A stretch of 58,358 nt of DNA from an uncultured Bacteroides sp. (GTDB lineage: Bacteria > Bacteroidota > Bacteroidia > Bacteroidales > Bacteroidaceae): contig USLU01000031.1 in the NCBI GenBank assembly GCA_900555635.1, positions 1 to 58,358 of the forward strand. The letters are read 5' to 3'. Under the pieces are notes generated by a model. The model saw only the letters and a list, made by a program, of their open reading frames with translations, did not search any database and was not told where the DNA came from. Within the stretch, counting starts at the first letter, position 1. Each line of letters opens with the position of its first letter. Position numbers and translations under genes: made by a program. This document shows positions 28,444 through 37,653 of this stretch, piece after piece.

Positions 28444-28466
28444 CGCTACGCTATCGCCTGTCACAT
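28444..28466 (-). repeat. 23-base leader motif, copy 1
   Basis: On the - strand it reads ATGTGACAGGCGA, two variable bases, GCGTAGCG. The second copy is at 49611-49633 and differs only in those two bases. It lies ~40 bases before the YjbH-like gene. Confidence 0.65.
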
Positions 28467-28513
28467 AGAAAGGTTTTTGAACAGAACGATTGAGTCATGT
28501 ATGAAAATAAGGA

Positions 28514-28545
28514 CAAATGTAAAGATAATGTATATGATAAACAAG
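28514..28545 (-). promoter_or_regulatory. Likely promoter of the YjbH-like operon
   Basis: On the - strand: TACATTTG at 28521-28514 with CTTG at 28545-28542, 20 bases apart. The leader would be about 100 bases. Confidence 0.65.
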
Positions 28546-28754
28546 GGGAAATTAAAAAATGTAATTTTTTACCTGAAGATTTCTTTGATTTTCTTAGAGG
28601 GAAACTACGTTACCTATTGTTTTGACTTGCGGAAAACCTGTGTCAACAATCGATGTACGATAAGAGTGCTTATGATTGAAAGGACAAACCGCAAAAAAGA
28701 TCTATATTGAATTATCCTATACGGCATTTTTGGACGCTAACCTATATTGTAGAA

Positions 28755-29834
28755 TTATCTCAAGGGATTTTCTAGCAACTCATATACATGTGCAACTTGT
28801 TGTACTATGATGTTCCAATCAAAATCAGATAGTTCGTATTCTCTCTTTTGAAGAGTATTCAGTTTCAAAGAGAGCTTTTCAGATAACTCCTGAGTATTAC
28901 CTTTCTCAAAATAATCCAGATTCTCAAGTTTTACTAAATGGGTAGCAGGGATATCACTTACTAATACATCTAGTTGATACTTCATAGCCTCTAGTAGAAC
29001 CAAGGGAAAGCCTTCATTTAAAGAAGACAATACATATACAGCAGCATGGCTATAGATTTCGTTTAGTTTTTCGCCATAGATATATCCGGTAAATACCACT
29101 CGATTACTTTTTATTAAACTTTTTAGTTTTTTGCCATAACCAGATTCTGCTTCTATGCCACCGACTATGGCTAATTTATAATCGGTATCGAGTTTTTCGA
29201 ACGCTTCAATCAAAATATCAAATCCTTTTTCTGGAGTAATACGCCCCACGCTGATGACATACTTTTTAGGCTTTAAACCTAAGCTGCTAATATAAGTTGT
29301 TGATGAAATAGACACCACATTGGGAATTCCATTTGGTATATAAACTGATTTCTTCTGTATCTTTTCAGCATATTTTTCCATTTGGAAACCATTCACAAAG
29401 ATAATGGCATCCGAACAAGTCAATGCAATGTATTCACTCACCTTTAAAATATTTCTGGCTATCATGCCCCATTTGGTATGTTCATAGTTCGGACTGTGAT
29501 AGGTGAGCACGATTTTTTTACCAAAAAGGTGGAGCAGCGGTGCGAATAAGGCTGGACCAATGTTATGAATATGAACTATATGAGCATCTCTGAAACAAGC
29601 TGATACAGTGGCAAGGAGAGAATGAAATACAGCCTCGAAACCTTTGATACGTGTAGAAGGAAGGTCGAGGAACTTAATATTTGGATAGTTTTTGGAAGAG
29701 TTGACATACGGTTTCCGTCTATACACTGTAAACTGAAATTTGTTGCTAAAAAGCGGATACAAAGATTCGCAGTGTTTTTCCACACCTCCTTGTATCATAG
29801 GAAAACCTCTGGTTCCTAATACAGAAATCTTCAT
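28755..29834 (-). CDS. Glycosyltransferase, GT4-type
   Basis: 359 residues. The N-terminal Rossmann half starts MKISVLGTRGFPMIQGGVEKH (GGVE acceptor-side loop); the C-terminal half has ISVGRITPEKGFDILIEAF and the donor-binding NEGFPLVLLEAM (E-x7-E type). It adds one sugar to the lipid-linked repeat unit at the inner face of the membrane. Last gene of the unit-building run; its start overlaps the upstream stop by four bases (ATGA), so translation is coupled. Sugar and linkage unknown. Confidence 0.93.
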   Translation of the reverse strand: MKISVLGTRGFPMIQGGVEKHCESLYPLFSNKFQFTVYRRKPYVNSSKNYPNIKFLDLPSTRIKGFEAVFHSLLATVSACFRDAHIVHIHNIGPALFAPLLHLFGKKIVLTYHSPNYEHTKWGMIARNILKVSEYIALTCSDAIIFVNGFQMEKYAEKIQKKSVYIPNGIPNVVSISSTTYISSLGLKPKKYVISVGRITPEKGFDILIEAFEKLDTDYKLAIVGGIEAESGYGKKLKSLIKSNRVVFTGYIYGEKLNEIYSHAAVYVLSSLNEGFPLVLLEAMKYQLDVLVSDIPATHLVKLENLDYFEKGNTQELSEKLSLKLNTLQKREYELSDFDWNIIVQQVAHVYELLENPLR

Positions 29835-31075
29835 ACGTTTTTATTTTTCTGTTTTAATAATTGTTCGTAGAAAGGTAATAATCGTTTATAGTAGCTTTCT
29901 TTACTCATGTCTTCGTGAGCAAAAGTGATAGTATTGTCACTTATTCGTTTGTATTCATTATCCGATAATGAGGCTGCTGTAGCTATATTTGCAGTCAATT
30001 CTTCTATATTGCGAGGTTCAAAAATATAACCGGTTTCGTTCTCTTTAATAATTTCAGGAATGCCGCCAATGCGTGAGCCAATAGCAGGAACTCCTTCGGC
30101 ATACGATTCAATAATAGCCATCGGGTTATTTTCATACCATTCAGAAGGCACTATTACAAAGTAGGCGTTTCTCTTTAAATTTAATAATTCTTGTCCGCTT
30201 TTATATCCTAGGAATTCAATATTGATTAGGTTGTTATTCTTTTTGTATGATTTCAGTTCCTTTTCCAATGGGCCTGCACCTACAATTTTTAATTTATCAT
30301 TCGGTCTGTTCTTGAACGCATTCATTAGGGTAATGATGCCTTTTTCTTCAGAGAGCCTTCCTAAGAACAAAAAATATTTTTCTTTCAACGGGGTGTGTTG
30401 TTCACTTATTTGGGTAGAAAAGTTATGCAGCACAATGTTGGGTAGATCTCTCAAGGCCGGCATATATTGCTCGTGTTTTTTCTTTGCAAAACTGCTCACA
30501 TAAAGCAATCCGTCAATATATTTGGCGGGGTTGAAGAAATGATTCCTATAGTACTGTTCAAGTGCCATAAATGTACTGAGAAAATAGCTTCCTTTGGTGC
30601 ATTTATGTGTAAAACACCGATAGAATTTTTTCCCTTGGCAAGACTCACAAACCTCTCCGTGACCGTTTTTGAAACTATATGCTGGGCAAACAATACGATA
30701 GTCGTGAATGGTGAAAAGAATAGGGATATTATGTTTCTTCAGTACGGGAAAGATAGAAGGAGATATTTGTCCCCATAGCAGGTGAATATGAGCAATATCA
30801 GGCTTTTCGGCAATGATAAGTTCTTCTATTTTTTGTGCAGCGTCAGGGTAATAGAAATAATTACGCAAATTAATCACATGTCTAAAAAAACCTTTTCGGG
30901 TTTCTTTAGATTCCGGAAAATATTTTTCGAAAGGAGAGTGAATATTATTATTCCATTTCAAAGTAAAATAAGCAACTTCATGGCCATTTTTCTCCAGCAT
31001 ATCACCTGTGTTAAAACATACAGTTTCAGCACCTCCTTTGTTGTAGTTATATACATCTATTAATAGGACTTTCAT
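29831..31075 (-). CDS. Glycosyltransferase, GT4-type
   Basis: 414 residues. MKVLLIDVYNYNKGGAETV gives the N-terminal GGAE loop; FLGRLSEEKGIITLMNAF and the Glu pair in NNPMAIIESYAEGVPAIGS mark the donor site. It includes a Cys-rich insertion in the N-terminal half (CPAYSF, CESCQGKKFYRC, HKC), seen in a subgroup of capsule transferases and possibly structural. It overlaps the next gene by four bases. Confidence 0.92.
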   Translation of the reverse strand: MKVLLIDVYNYNKGGAETVCFNTGDMLEKNGHEVAYFTLKWNNNIHSPFEKYFPESKETRKGFFRHVINLRNYFYYPDAAQKIEELIIAEKPDIAHIHLLWGQISPSIFPVLKKHNIPILFTIHDYRIVCPAYSFKNGHGEVCESCQGKKFYRCFTHKCTKGSYFLSTFMALEQYYRNHFFNPAKYIDGLLYVSSFAKKKHEQYMPALRDLPNIVLHNFSTQISEQHTPLKEKYFLFLGRLSEEKGIITLMNAFKNRPNDKLKIVGAGPLEKELKSYKKNNNLINIEFLGYKSGQELLNLKRNAYFVIVPSEWYENNPMAIIESYAEGVPAIGSRIGGIPEIIKENETGYIFEPRNIEELTANIATAASLSDNEYKRISDNTITFAHEDMSKESYYKRLLPFYEQLLKQKNKNV

Positions 31076-31085
31076 GATTAGAAAA

Positions 31086-32186
31086 TTATTGTTCGATGAT
31101 TGTTTTTAGTGTGTTTATTGATTTTAATCTTTCTGTAGCAATAATTTTATTTACTTTTTCAAAGTCTATTTTCTTATCTGCTAGTGAGAAATCATTGAAG
31201 TCTGTAACAATACGATCTTGTAAGCCTGTGAATTGTAAGATACTTTGATTTCTGCTTCCTGTTTTGGTATTGGGCAGCACCTCGATAAACTGCGTATTGA
31301 GATTAATAGCAAAAGCTGTTCCATGGAAAGAATCTGTCACCATGTAAGTAGCATTTTTTATGTACGATAAGAATTCTCCGATATTAGGTAAAAATATCAT
31401 TTTTCCACCTCTCGCAACTTGATGCAAGGTTGGTGTTACACGTACCAATGGTAAATCCACATGAGCTGCGAAACGCTTGGCGTAATCATCCAAGCGAGAA
31501 TTATTATGAATTTCATAAATCAACACATATTCGCCTTTTATCTCTTTCTTTATGTATTGGCACCATTGATTTTTGTCAATAAGTAAGGTTGGATCCAATA
31601 CTTGACCATCGCAATGTAATTCCAAGTTCTTTAACAATTCTACGGCACTATTCTCTCTTACTGTAAGGTGAGTATAAGTTGACATATAGAACTTATATGC
31701 TTGTAGAATATCAGGTGTAAACTCTGTGCGTCCAAGGCTGGCAGCATACGATATTTTCTTCGAATTGCTACCTACAAAATCAAGGAAGTAGGCAGAGTCG
31801 TACTTTACTCTGAAGAGAGGACCCCATACTTGATCACTACCCGTCATAAATATATCTGCTTTGAGTTGCTTTAGTTCTTCCTGTGTGTAACACACAGGAG
31901 TCAACTTTAAATGTTGTTTGCGCATACGGTCAAAAAAACGTTGGTTCATCCATTCACCTGGGTATCGTAAAATAATGTATGCAAATTTCTTTAGTAGGTT
32001 TCTATTCCATTCTTTCTTGCCCACCATACTCGAAAGAATACCTTGCAGTCCCCTTTCATCTTTACGCACATAATTTATAATCTCACATTGATGCCCCAAT
32101 GCCTCGATGATACGTTGTGTTGCAACGCTTTGAAGTAGCGACCCATAATTACTGGGCATGTGTCGGGTAATCACTTTTATGTTCAT
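31086..32186 (-). CDS. Polysaccharide pyruvyl transferase family protein, copy 2
   Basis: 366 residues. The N-terminus HMPSNYGSLLQSVATQRII has the NYG motif of the PS_pyruv_trans family; TGSDQVWGP and MVTDSFHGTAFAINL (SFHG) complete it. Members add a pyruvate ketal, an acidic group, to sugars of the polymer. It is 10 bases before the GT4 gene and 3 bases after the FrhB-like gene, with which it forms a repeated pair (see 38704-40928). Whether the group is pyruvate is inference. Confidence 0.88.
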   Translation of the reverse strand: MNIKVITRHMPSNYGSLLQSVATQRIIEALGHQCEIINYVRKDERGLQGILSSMVGKKEWNRNLLKKFAYIILRYPGEWMNQRFFDRMRKQHLKLTPVCYTQEELKQLKADIFMTGSDQVWGPLFRVKYDSAYFLDFVGSNSKKISYAASLGRTEFTPDILQAYKFYMSTYTHLTVRENSAVELLKNLELHCDGQVLDPTLLIDKNQWCQYIKKEIKGEYVLIYEIHNNSRLDDYAKRFAAHVDLPLVRVTPTLHQVARGGKMIFLPNIGEFLSYIKNATYMVTDSFHGTAFAINLNTQFIEVLPNTKTGSRNQSILQFTGLQDRIVTDFNDFSLADKKIDFEKVNKIIATERLKSINTLKTIIEQ

Positions 32187-32189
32187 ATT

Positions 32190-33389
32190 CTATCTTGATA
32201 TCATTCTATTAATTTTCCTAACAATTTTTCGGGGTAGTTGTAGAATTTTCTCTGCTATGATGAGCCATTTCCATTCGGTTGATGAATAAGGCTTGGAATT
32301 ATGCAGCATTTTCCAAGCTATACCTGACAAATAGGCTGTGCCCGCATTCTTTTTCATTTGCCCTTCGGCTACCACTTCAAAAGAATGTTCTTTCAGTTCG
32401 CAATTTATTTGTTGAATCAGTGCGTCTCCTTTCTTGTTGAAGGCTACCAAAGCACTTACTCCATCTTCGTTCTTGCAGTATGTTTTTCCCCAAAGGTCAC
32501 CGATGCGGATGTCGGCACTGGATTGGTCGTATTTGTATTTACAGTTTTTTTGGCAGGCGGGGTTGCAGCAGAAGTCGTTCAAGAAGAGATTGTAAAAAAT
32601 GTCACCTTTTGAAAAACGGGAATATACGAGGTTTTTTTTTCCCCTTATTAACAAATTATAAGAATCGTGCCAATTCACCTTTTCGGCTGTGTTCTCGCCA
32701 TCGATACCCATAGCCCATGAGTCGTGCCATCCGGTCTGTTTATTGCGCCATGATGCGTAGTTCACCTTGCCTGTGGTTTGTTCTACTAAGTGCAGATATT
32801 TTTCCCATGCCCACATTGACGGTACACTGTGACAGAAGAAATCCATTAGCACAAAATTGTCTTCCACACGGAACTTTTGTATATATCGTCGGAAAGAGTC
32901 TATTTGGCAGGGTGTACCCGTCACTAAGTATTTCCGTTTACGATCTATGGTGCGAAATCCATCAAGCGTATAGCTTTGAATGTATTTACTTCCAATGGCA
33001 GGGATCAGTTCTTCGGGGGTGGAGGCTATGTAGTGTTCAGCGCGTCCGGCTTCAGGATTATAGCGCACACCACATACCTTATAACCTTGCTTTATCAAAG
33101 TACGACCTAATTCATAACCAACACCTCCTGACGAGCATTTGCGCTGCACTGCATATTCTTTGCTCCAGGCAGAATAGCTTTTGATTGGTTTGCAGTCCTT
33201 AATGGCGAGTTCTTTGTGCGCGAAAGCACATACCTCCATACATAACTCGCAGTCGGTACATTGGGAGGTGTCGGTGATGATTGGCTCATAAAACCCTTGT
33301 TTGTTAAGGGTTATAGAAATAACCTTTTTATTGCATACCGTGGCACACAGTCCGCAACCAAAGCAGTTATGGATGGTTGAAATGTTCAT
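32190..33389 (-). CDS. FrhB-like iron-sulfur oxidoreductase, copy 2
   Basis: About 399 residues from the ATG at 33389, placed before the first cluster. Two 4Fe-4S motifs: CFGCGLCATVC and CTDCELCMEVC. Then the FrhB_FdhB N and C domains (SSGGVGYELGRTLIKQGYKV, CHSVPSMWAWEKYL) and further cysteines (CCNPACQKNCKYKYD). In capsule loci these act as predicted redox enzymes on sugars. The start overlaps the end of the upstream GT4 gene by ~23 bases. A run of nine A lies in the coding strand at 32640-32632, in frame now. Confidence 0.87.
   Translation of the reverse strand: MNISTIHNCFGCGLCATVCNKKVISITLNKQGFYEPIITDTSQCTDCELCMEVCAFAHKELAIKDCKPIKSYSAWSKEYAVQRKCSSGGVGYELGRTLIKQGYKVCGVRYNPEAGRAEHYIASTPEELIPAIGSKYIQSYTLDGFRTIDRKRKYLVTGTPCQIDSFRRYIQKFRVEDNFVLMDFFCHSVPSMWAWEKYLHLVEQTTGKVNYASWRNKQTGWHDSWAMGIDGENTAEKVNWHDSYNLLIRGKKNLVYSRFSKGDIFYNLFLNDFCCNPACQKNCKYKYDQSSADIRIGDLWGKTYCKNEDGVSALVAFNKKGDALIQQINCELKEHSFEVVAEGQMKKNAGTAYLSGIAWKMLHNSKPYSSTEWKWLIIAEKILQLPRKIVRKINRMISR
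32632..32640 (-). repeat. A9 run (T9 on + strand) inside the FrhB-like gene, copy 2
   Basis: Nine A preceded by four G on the coding strand, within the codons for RGKKN. A one-base slip would truncate the protein about 265 residues in. The run is at the region matching the G9 run in the other paralogue. Confidence 0.8.
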
Positions 33390-34476
33390 AGAAGAAAGAT
33401 AAATATTTATTTGCACAAGTTTGTATAGAAAGATTGTCTTGGAAATAATTATGAAGCGTTTCTCTGTTTATCTGTGAATGATTTGTTATGAAATCATTGA
33501 GCATTTCTACAAATGAGTCTAACGAAAAATCTTTGGAAATAAATCCATTCTTTCCATTTTGGATGATGTCAATAGAACCACTGACGGGAGTAGAAAGAGG
33601 GATACATCTGCAAGCTAATGCTTCAATCAGACTGATAGGCATAGCCTCATTTAGTGACGAAAGGACAAATGCATCTGCACATTTTAAATAATCGCCCACA
33701 TTTGTTTTTAGTCCTAAAAAATGGACTCTGCTGCAAGCCATAGTTTGTAATTCTTTACCTTTCTCGGTGTCATATCCGGTTCCGATTATTAAAAGAATGA
33801 CATTGGCTCCTTGTTCAATTATCTTGTTAACTCCCTGAATGAGTAATGGTTGATTTTTTTCGGAATGTAGCCGAGCAACATGAATCAACACTAAGGTATC
33901 TTCATTAAGTTTATATGAATCAACTTCTTGCTTTACTTTTATAAGGTCAAGTGTTTTCATTTTGCCTCTGCCATTGAGTATCATTCTATCGCTGGAAGCG
34001 TGGTAAACGGTACGGAATGATTTATCATTATCGGATGAGATGGTGATTAACTTGACTAATGATAAAGAGTATATTAGTTTTTTAAGCCAATAGTCAGGTT
34101 TTGATGCAAATTGTTTATCAGCTCTACCATGCAATGTTTGCACGTATACAGGTCGTCTGTATAAGAAAAGTGCCGGAATAACCATGTTGAAAGTACCATT
34201 AAGATGGATATGTACTACATCCGGTTTCCTTTTTCTAATGGCTTTCAATACTAAAAACGGGGTTCTTAGTGTATATTTAAGTACACCTAAACAACCATAT
34301 TTCACATTCTCACAAACTTCTTCTTTGTAAAATGCCATTTCGGATATTGTATCATCCTTGATGGTCAGTAATTCTATGTCACAACCTGAATGTTTGGAGA
34401 GTTCATTAGACAAATCAGTTACAAATCGTTCGCCTCCTCCTGAAGATAATGAGGTAATTATTTCAAGTATTTTCAT
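33367..34476 (-). CDS. Glycosyltransferase, GT4-type
   Basis: 369 residues. MKILEIITSLSSGGGERFV is the N-terminal GGGE loop; LIHVARLHSEKNQPLLIQ and NEAMPISLIEALACRCIPL the donor region. Cytosolic or membrane-associated sugar transferase of the repeat unit. It is 31 bases after another GT4 gene and its stop overlaps the next start. Confidence 0.93.
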   Translation of the reverse strand: MKILEIITSLSSGGGERFVTDLSNELSKHSGCDIELLTIKDDTISEMAFYKEEVCENVKYGCLGVLKYTLRTPFLVLKAIRKRKPDVVHIHLNGTFNMVIPALFLYRRPVYVQTLHGRADKQFASKPDYWLKKLIYSLSLVKLITISSDNDKSFRTVYHASSDRMILNGRGKMKTLDLIKVKQEVDSYKLNEDTLVLIHVARLHSEKNQPLLIQGVNKIIEQGANVILLIIGTGYDTEKGKELQTMACSRVHFLGLKTNVGDYLKCADAFVLSSLNEAMPISLIEALACRCIPLSTPVSGSIDIIQNGKNGFISKDFSLDSFVEMLNDFITNHSQINRETLHNYFQDNLSIQTCANKYLSFFYEHFNHP

Positions 34477-34507
34477 AGATGGTTATTAGTTTAAATATAT
34501 ATATCAA

Positions 34508-35560
34508 TTATAGATTGTAAATTCTATCTAAATTCCTAACCATTGTTTGAATAGAAAATTTTTCATAAATTTCCTTTTGAGCAAGTTGGGCTACTGATAC
34601 TTTGTTTTTATAATCTTGTACACATTCGATAATTCCTTTGGCTAGCTCCTCGGTAGAATCTACCTTAAACATTGTAGCTAATCGTCCTTTGTCACTTATT
34701 TCTTGGAAGGCATCAATATCGGACAATAAAATAGGAATACCGGCAGCTATGGATTCAATGACCGTCAGACCAAAACCCTCATTTCTTGAGGCATGCACTA
34801 TCAGATCATATTCTTTAAGGTGCTCAAGAATGTAAGCATTATCTTGGTTGCCTAAAAAATGAACTTTTTCTTTTAAGCTATATTCTTTGCACAATGATTT
34901 TGCTTTATCTAAATCTTTTCCACCGCCTATAAAATCAAAATCGAAGTCTAAGCGATGTTGTTTGTTTAGTATATCAAGAGCTGCTAAAATGGTATCTTGT
35001 GCTTTATAATAGAAGACCATTCTGCCCAATGAAAGAACTTTTAAAACTTTATTTCCATAATGAAGTTTAGGGCTAACCTTATCCATGTTGATGCTATTGT
35101 AGCATACTATATTTCTCATGGTTGGGACTAACTTGTTCAACTTGTTGCATACAATGTCTGAAATAGCAATATATGCCGTAAAACGTTTGTCATAGATAAC
35201 TCCATCTTTTTGAGGTTCTATATTATGTTGAGTAAAAAACCATTTCTCTTTTGGTCTTTTATAAAAGAAGTTCCTAGCTAACATTAGAGACGGAAAATGT
35301 ACTATATCAGGATTAAATCTCATACGAATGAGCAGAGGAGATAAAATGCGGTAAGTAATTTTGCTATTGAATTTCCTGTTTACAAAATATAGATATACTT
35401 GGGGACATATTTGTTCTAATAATGATTTTTCGTATACTGATTTGTAAATAAATATAATGGCTACTTCATGCCCTATTCGAACTTGTTCATTTACAATGTT
35501 GACCAACATTGTTTCTATACCCCCGTTTCCTAAGGATGGCATAACGTGTAATATTCGCAT
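34508..35560 (-). CDS. Glycosyltransferase, GT4-type
   Basis: 350 residues. MRILHVMPSLGNGGIETMLV is the classic start, so the ATG at 35560 is right even though it lies 74 bases inside the end of the wzy gene. LSLGRMVFYYKAQDTILAAL and NEGFGLTVIESIAAGIPIL mark the donor site. The long overlap means translation is probably coupled to wzy. Confidence 0.93.
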   Translation of the reverse strand: MRILHVMPSLGNGGIETMLVNIVNEQVRIGHEVAIIFIYKSVYEKSLLEQICPQVYLYFVNRKFNSKITYRILSPLLIRMRFNPDIVHFPSLMLARNFFYKRPKEKWFFTQHNIEPQKDGVIYDKRFTAYIAISDIVCNKLNKLVPTMRNIVCYNSINMDKVSPKLHYGNKVLKVLSLGRMVFYYKAQDTILAALDILNKQHRLDFDFDFIGGGKDLDKAKSLCKEYSLKEKVHFLGNQDNAYILEHLKEYDLIVHASRNEGFGLTVIESIAAGIPILLSDIDAFQEISDKGRLATMFKVDSTEELAKGIIECVQDYKNKVSVAQLAQKEIYEKFSIQTMVRNLDRIYNL

Positions 35561-36743
35561 ATGATTTATTATTATATATATAAGTGCATAAAATAAAGAA
35601 AGAAAGTGCTGGTATTCCGGCAGAAAGTGAGTTGTTGGTAGAACTTATGAAAATGAAAGTTCCAACGTTTATAAGAATTGATATTGTAGAAAAGTTCTTT
35701 AATCGTATAGAGAAAATTTTCCAATAAACAAACAACAGTATGATAGACAAGATAATTCCATAATAGAATACAAATACAATCCAAAAATTTTCAATAATGG
35801 GAATATTGACTCTTGCCATCAGAACTTTCATCATGGTAGGTTCAATTCCAAAAAGTAACCTATCCCAAGAGATATAATCAAACATATCTATAGCTCTCAT
35901 TCGTACTAAGAAATTATCGTCTTTTACAAAGGTGGAAGTTGCAAAAAGACGACCACCCCAGCCCATTGAAATGAGAGTCGGCAATGCTAATAATGTTGCA
36001 AAAACCATATATAGGAAATACTTTTTCTCTTTATTATTTCTTCTGCTACTCTTCAAGATTATAGTGAAAAAATAGAAAACGACTGATATTACTTCTATGA
36101 CTATTGCAGCTCTTGAATTGAAGCATAATAGTGCCAAAAAACCTAATCCTATAAAAAGCACTTTTCTTTGAGCTTGCATCTTGGAAACTAACATAAAGTT
36201 CATCACTATACATACGATTAAAGCATTAGACAGAAAGTGCGCCTGTAGGGCGGAGCTTCTAAATTCACCGGCTGCTATAAGTGTGCTATTTTCCACGACT
36301 TCAAAGGTATTCCAATTTATAATTCGTTCAAAGATAGCTAAACAGCATTCAACGATAAAGAAAACCTCTACACATTTGCATAACTTGTATTGATTAGAAC
36401 GACTGCGTTTTATATAATAATTGGATGTATAACATACTAAAATTGGAATAACAAAGGCGTTAATATAGGATGTAACATAGCCGGCATCTTTTAAAATAAA
36501 ACTTTTGAATACGAATATCCCCGATAATATTATCAATGCATGATTCACGAATGCTTTGTTTTCTATACTGTTGGTTCTGTTTTTTTTGCTAATGATGTAA
36601 ATAGTCAATGCAAGGAGGACATAAAAATATGGATATATTAGCATGAAAAAGGAAACTCCATTAAAATTCCATCCTATAGCATTTAATACATTTTCTCCAC
36701 AAAATAGGATTACTAGTATAGATATGAAGTATGCTTTCTCCAT
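35487..36743 (-). CDS. Putative polysaccharide polymerase (Wzy-like)
   Basis: 418 residues with about ten to eleven hydrophobic helices and one large polar loop near residues 255-300 (MGWGGRLFATSTFVKDDNFLVRMRA). Sequence is poorly conserved in this class; the call rests on topology, RAAIVIEVIS in the middle, and its place between transferases in a flippase-containing locus. It would polymerise repeat units in the periplasm. The C-terminus runs 74 bases into the GT4 gene. Confidence 0.72.
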   Translation of the reverse strand: MEKAYFISILVILFCGENVLNAIGWNFNGVSFFMLIYPYFYVLLALTIYIISKKNRTNSIENKAFVNHALIILSGIFVFKSFILKDAGYVTSYINAFVIPILVCYTSNYYIKRSRSNQYKLCKCVEVFFIVECCLAIFERIINWNTFEVVENSTLIAAGEFRSSALQAHFLSNALIVCIVMNFMLVSKMQAQRKVLFIGLGFLALLCFNSRAAIVIEVISVVFYFFTIILKSSRRNNKEKKYFLYMVFATLLALPTLISMGWGGRLFATSTFVKDDNFLVRMRAIDMFDYISWDRLLFGIEPTMMKVLMARVNIPIIENFWIVFVFYYGIILSIILLFVYWKIFSIRLKNFSTISILINVGTFIFISSTNNSLSAGIPALSFFILCTYIYNNKSYANITRYAILRKRGYRNNVGQHCK

Positions 36744-36753
36744 TAATAAACTG

Positions 36754-37653
36754 TTATTTTAACTTGTCTAATATGATTTTTCTTTGTATAAAACATAAAG
36801 GAAAGGTGAGAAAAGAGATAAGAGGATAATTAGAATTCTTTATTATACTCCAAAATGATTGTTTTCCTATAAGTGACATAGTACTGTAGGTAATGATTTC
36901 CCTGATTTTAGGTTTAATGAAAGGTTTCTTTTTACTCCTCAAATTACTACAATAAGCTGAACCTAATGGATTTTGTACCATATATCTCAATCCATTTTGA
37001 GTGTAACCATTTGGCTGATACTCACAGTTCATTACGTATTCTTTCATCAGGCTATATTGATATTTCTCATCAATGCGTTCATAAGCACTAGCCTCGGAAA
37101 TGAATTTCTCTCCTTGGAAAATGGGGAAAGGATATTTCTTTATAACTTGAGTTCTAAAAACTAAAGCTGTTTCACCTTGATATCCATTTTTATACAAATC
37201 GCGTAATGTAGAATAATGCAAGTCATTGGGTATTACATTTTTCTTTGCAGATAAGCCCTTTGTATTTAATACACGTTTGGGTGCAATGATTCCTGATAGT
37301 AGTATATTTTTACTTTCTTTCTTTTCTCTATTCCAATGAGCTACTATTGATTTAATTGCATTTTGACACAAAATGTCATCTGAATCAAGGCACATGAATA
37401 ATTCTGTATCACATTCAGTTGCTCCTTTATTGTGGGAAGCCATTTTCCCTGCATTCTTTTGTTTGATGTAATTTATTTCTATCTTGTTTTCGGCTATCCA
37501 TGCATTCACTAAATCTTCAGTATTATCGGTTGAACCATCATCTACAATCAGCCATTTAAAGAGGAGGGATTCTTGTTGAAGAAGACTTTTGTAGGCATTA
37601 GGAAGAATATATGCTCTATTATAAGTCGGTGTGAATATTGTTATCGTTTTCAT
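36754..37653 (-). CDS. Glycosyltransferase, GT2-type
   Basis: 299 residues. GT-A fold: TIFTPTYNRAYILPNAYKSL, VDDGSTDNTEDLV and the DxD region FMCLDSDDILC. Inverting transferase of the repeat unit. Its start overlaps the upstream GT2 stop by four bases (ATGA). The C-terminal third has extra helices and conserved aromatics, as in capsule GT2 enzymes. Confidence 0.92.
   Translation of the reverse strand: MKTITIFTPTYNRAYILPNAYKSLLQQESLLFKWLIVDDGSTDNTEDLVNAWIAENKIEINYIKQKNAGKMASHNKGATECDTELFMCLDSDDILCQNAIKSIVAHWNREKKESKNILLSGIIAPKRVLNTKGLSAKKNVIPNDLHYSTLRDLYKNGYQGETALVFRTQVIKKYPFPIFQGEKFISEASAYERIDEKYQYSLMKEYVMNCEYQPNGYTQNGLRYMVQNPLGSAYCSNLRSKKKPFIKPKIREIITYSTMSLIGKQSFWSIIKNSNYPLISFLTFPLCFIQRKIILDKLK

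Larger units (their letters stand above)
28408..28754. other. Gene-free stretch between the glycan genes and the YjbH-like pair
   Basis: No believable gene: a 77-codon + strand frame here has no known motif. It holds the promoter at 28514-28545 and a 23-base motif (28444-28466) that recurs near upxY. AT-rich elsewhere. Confidence 0.6.

Noticed and set aside
28477..28710. 77-codon + strand frame between the glycan genes and YjbH-like pair
   Set aside because: No motif, and it overlaps a promoter on the other strand; coding is unsupported.
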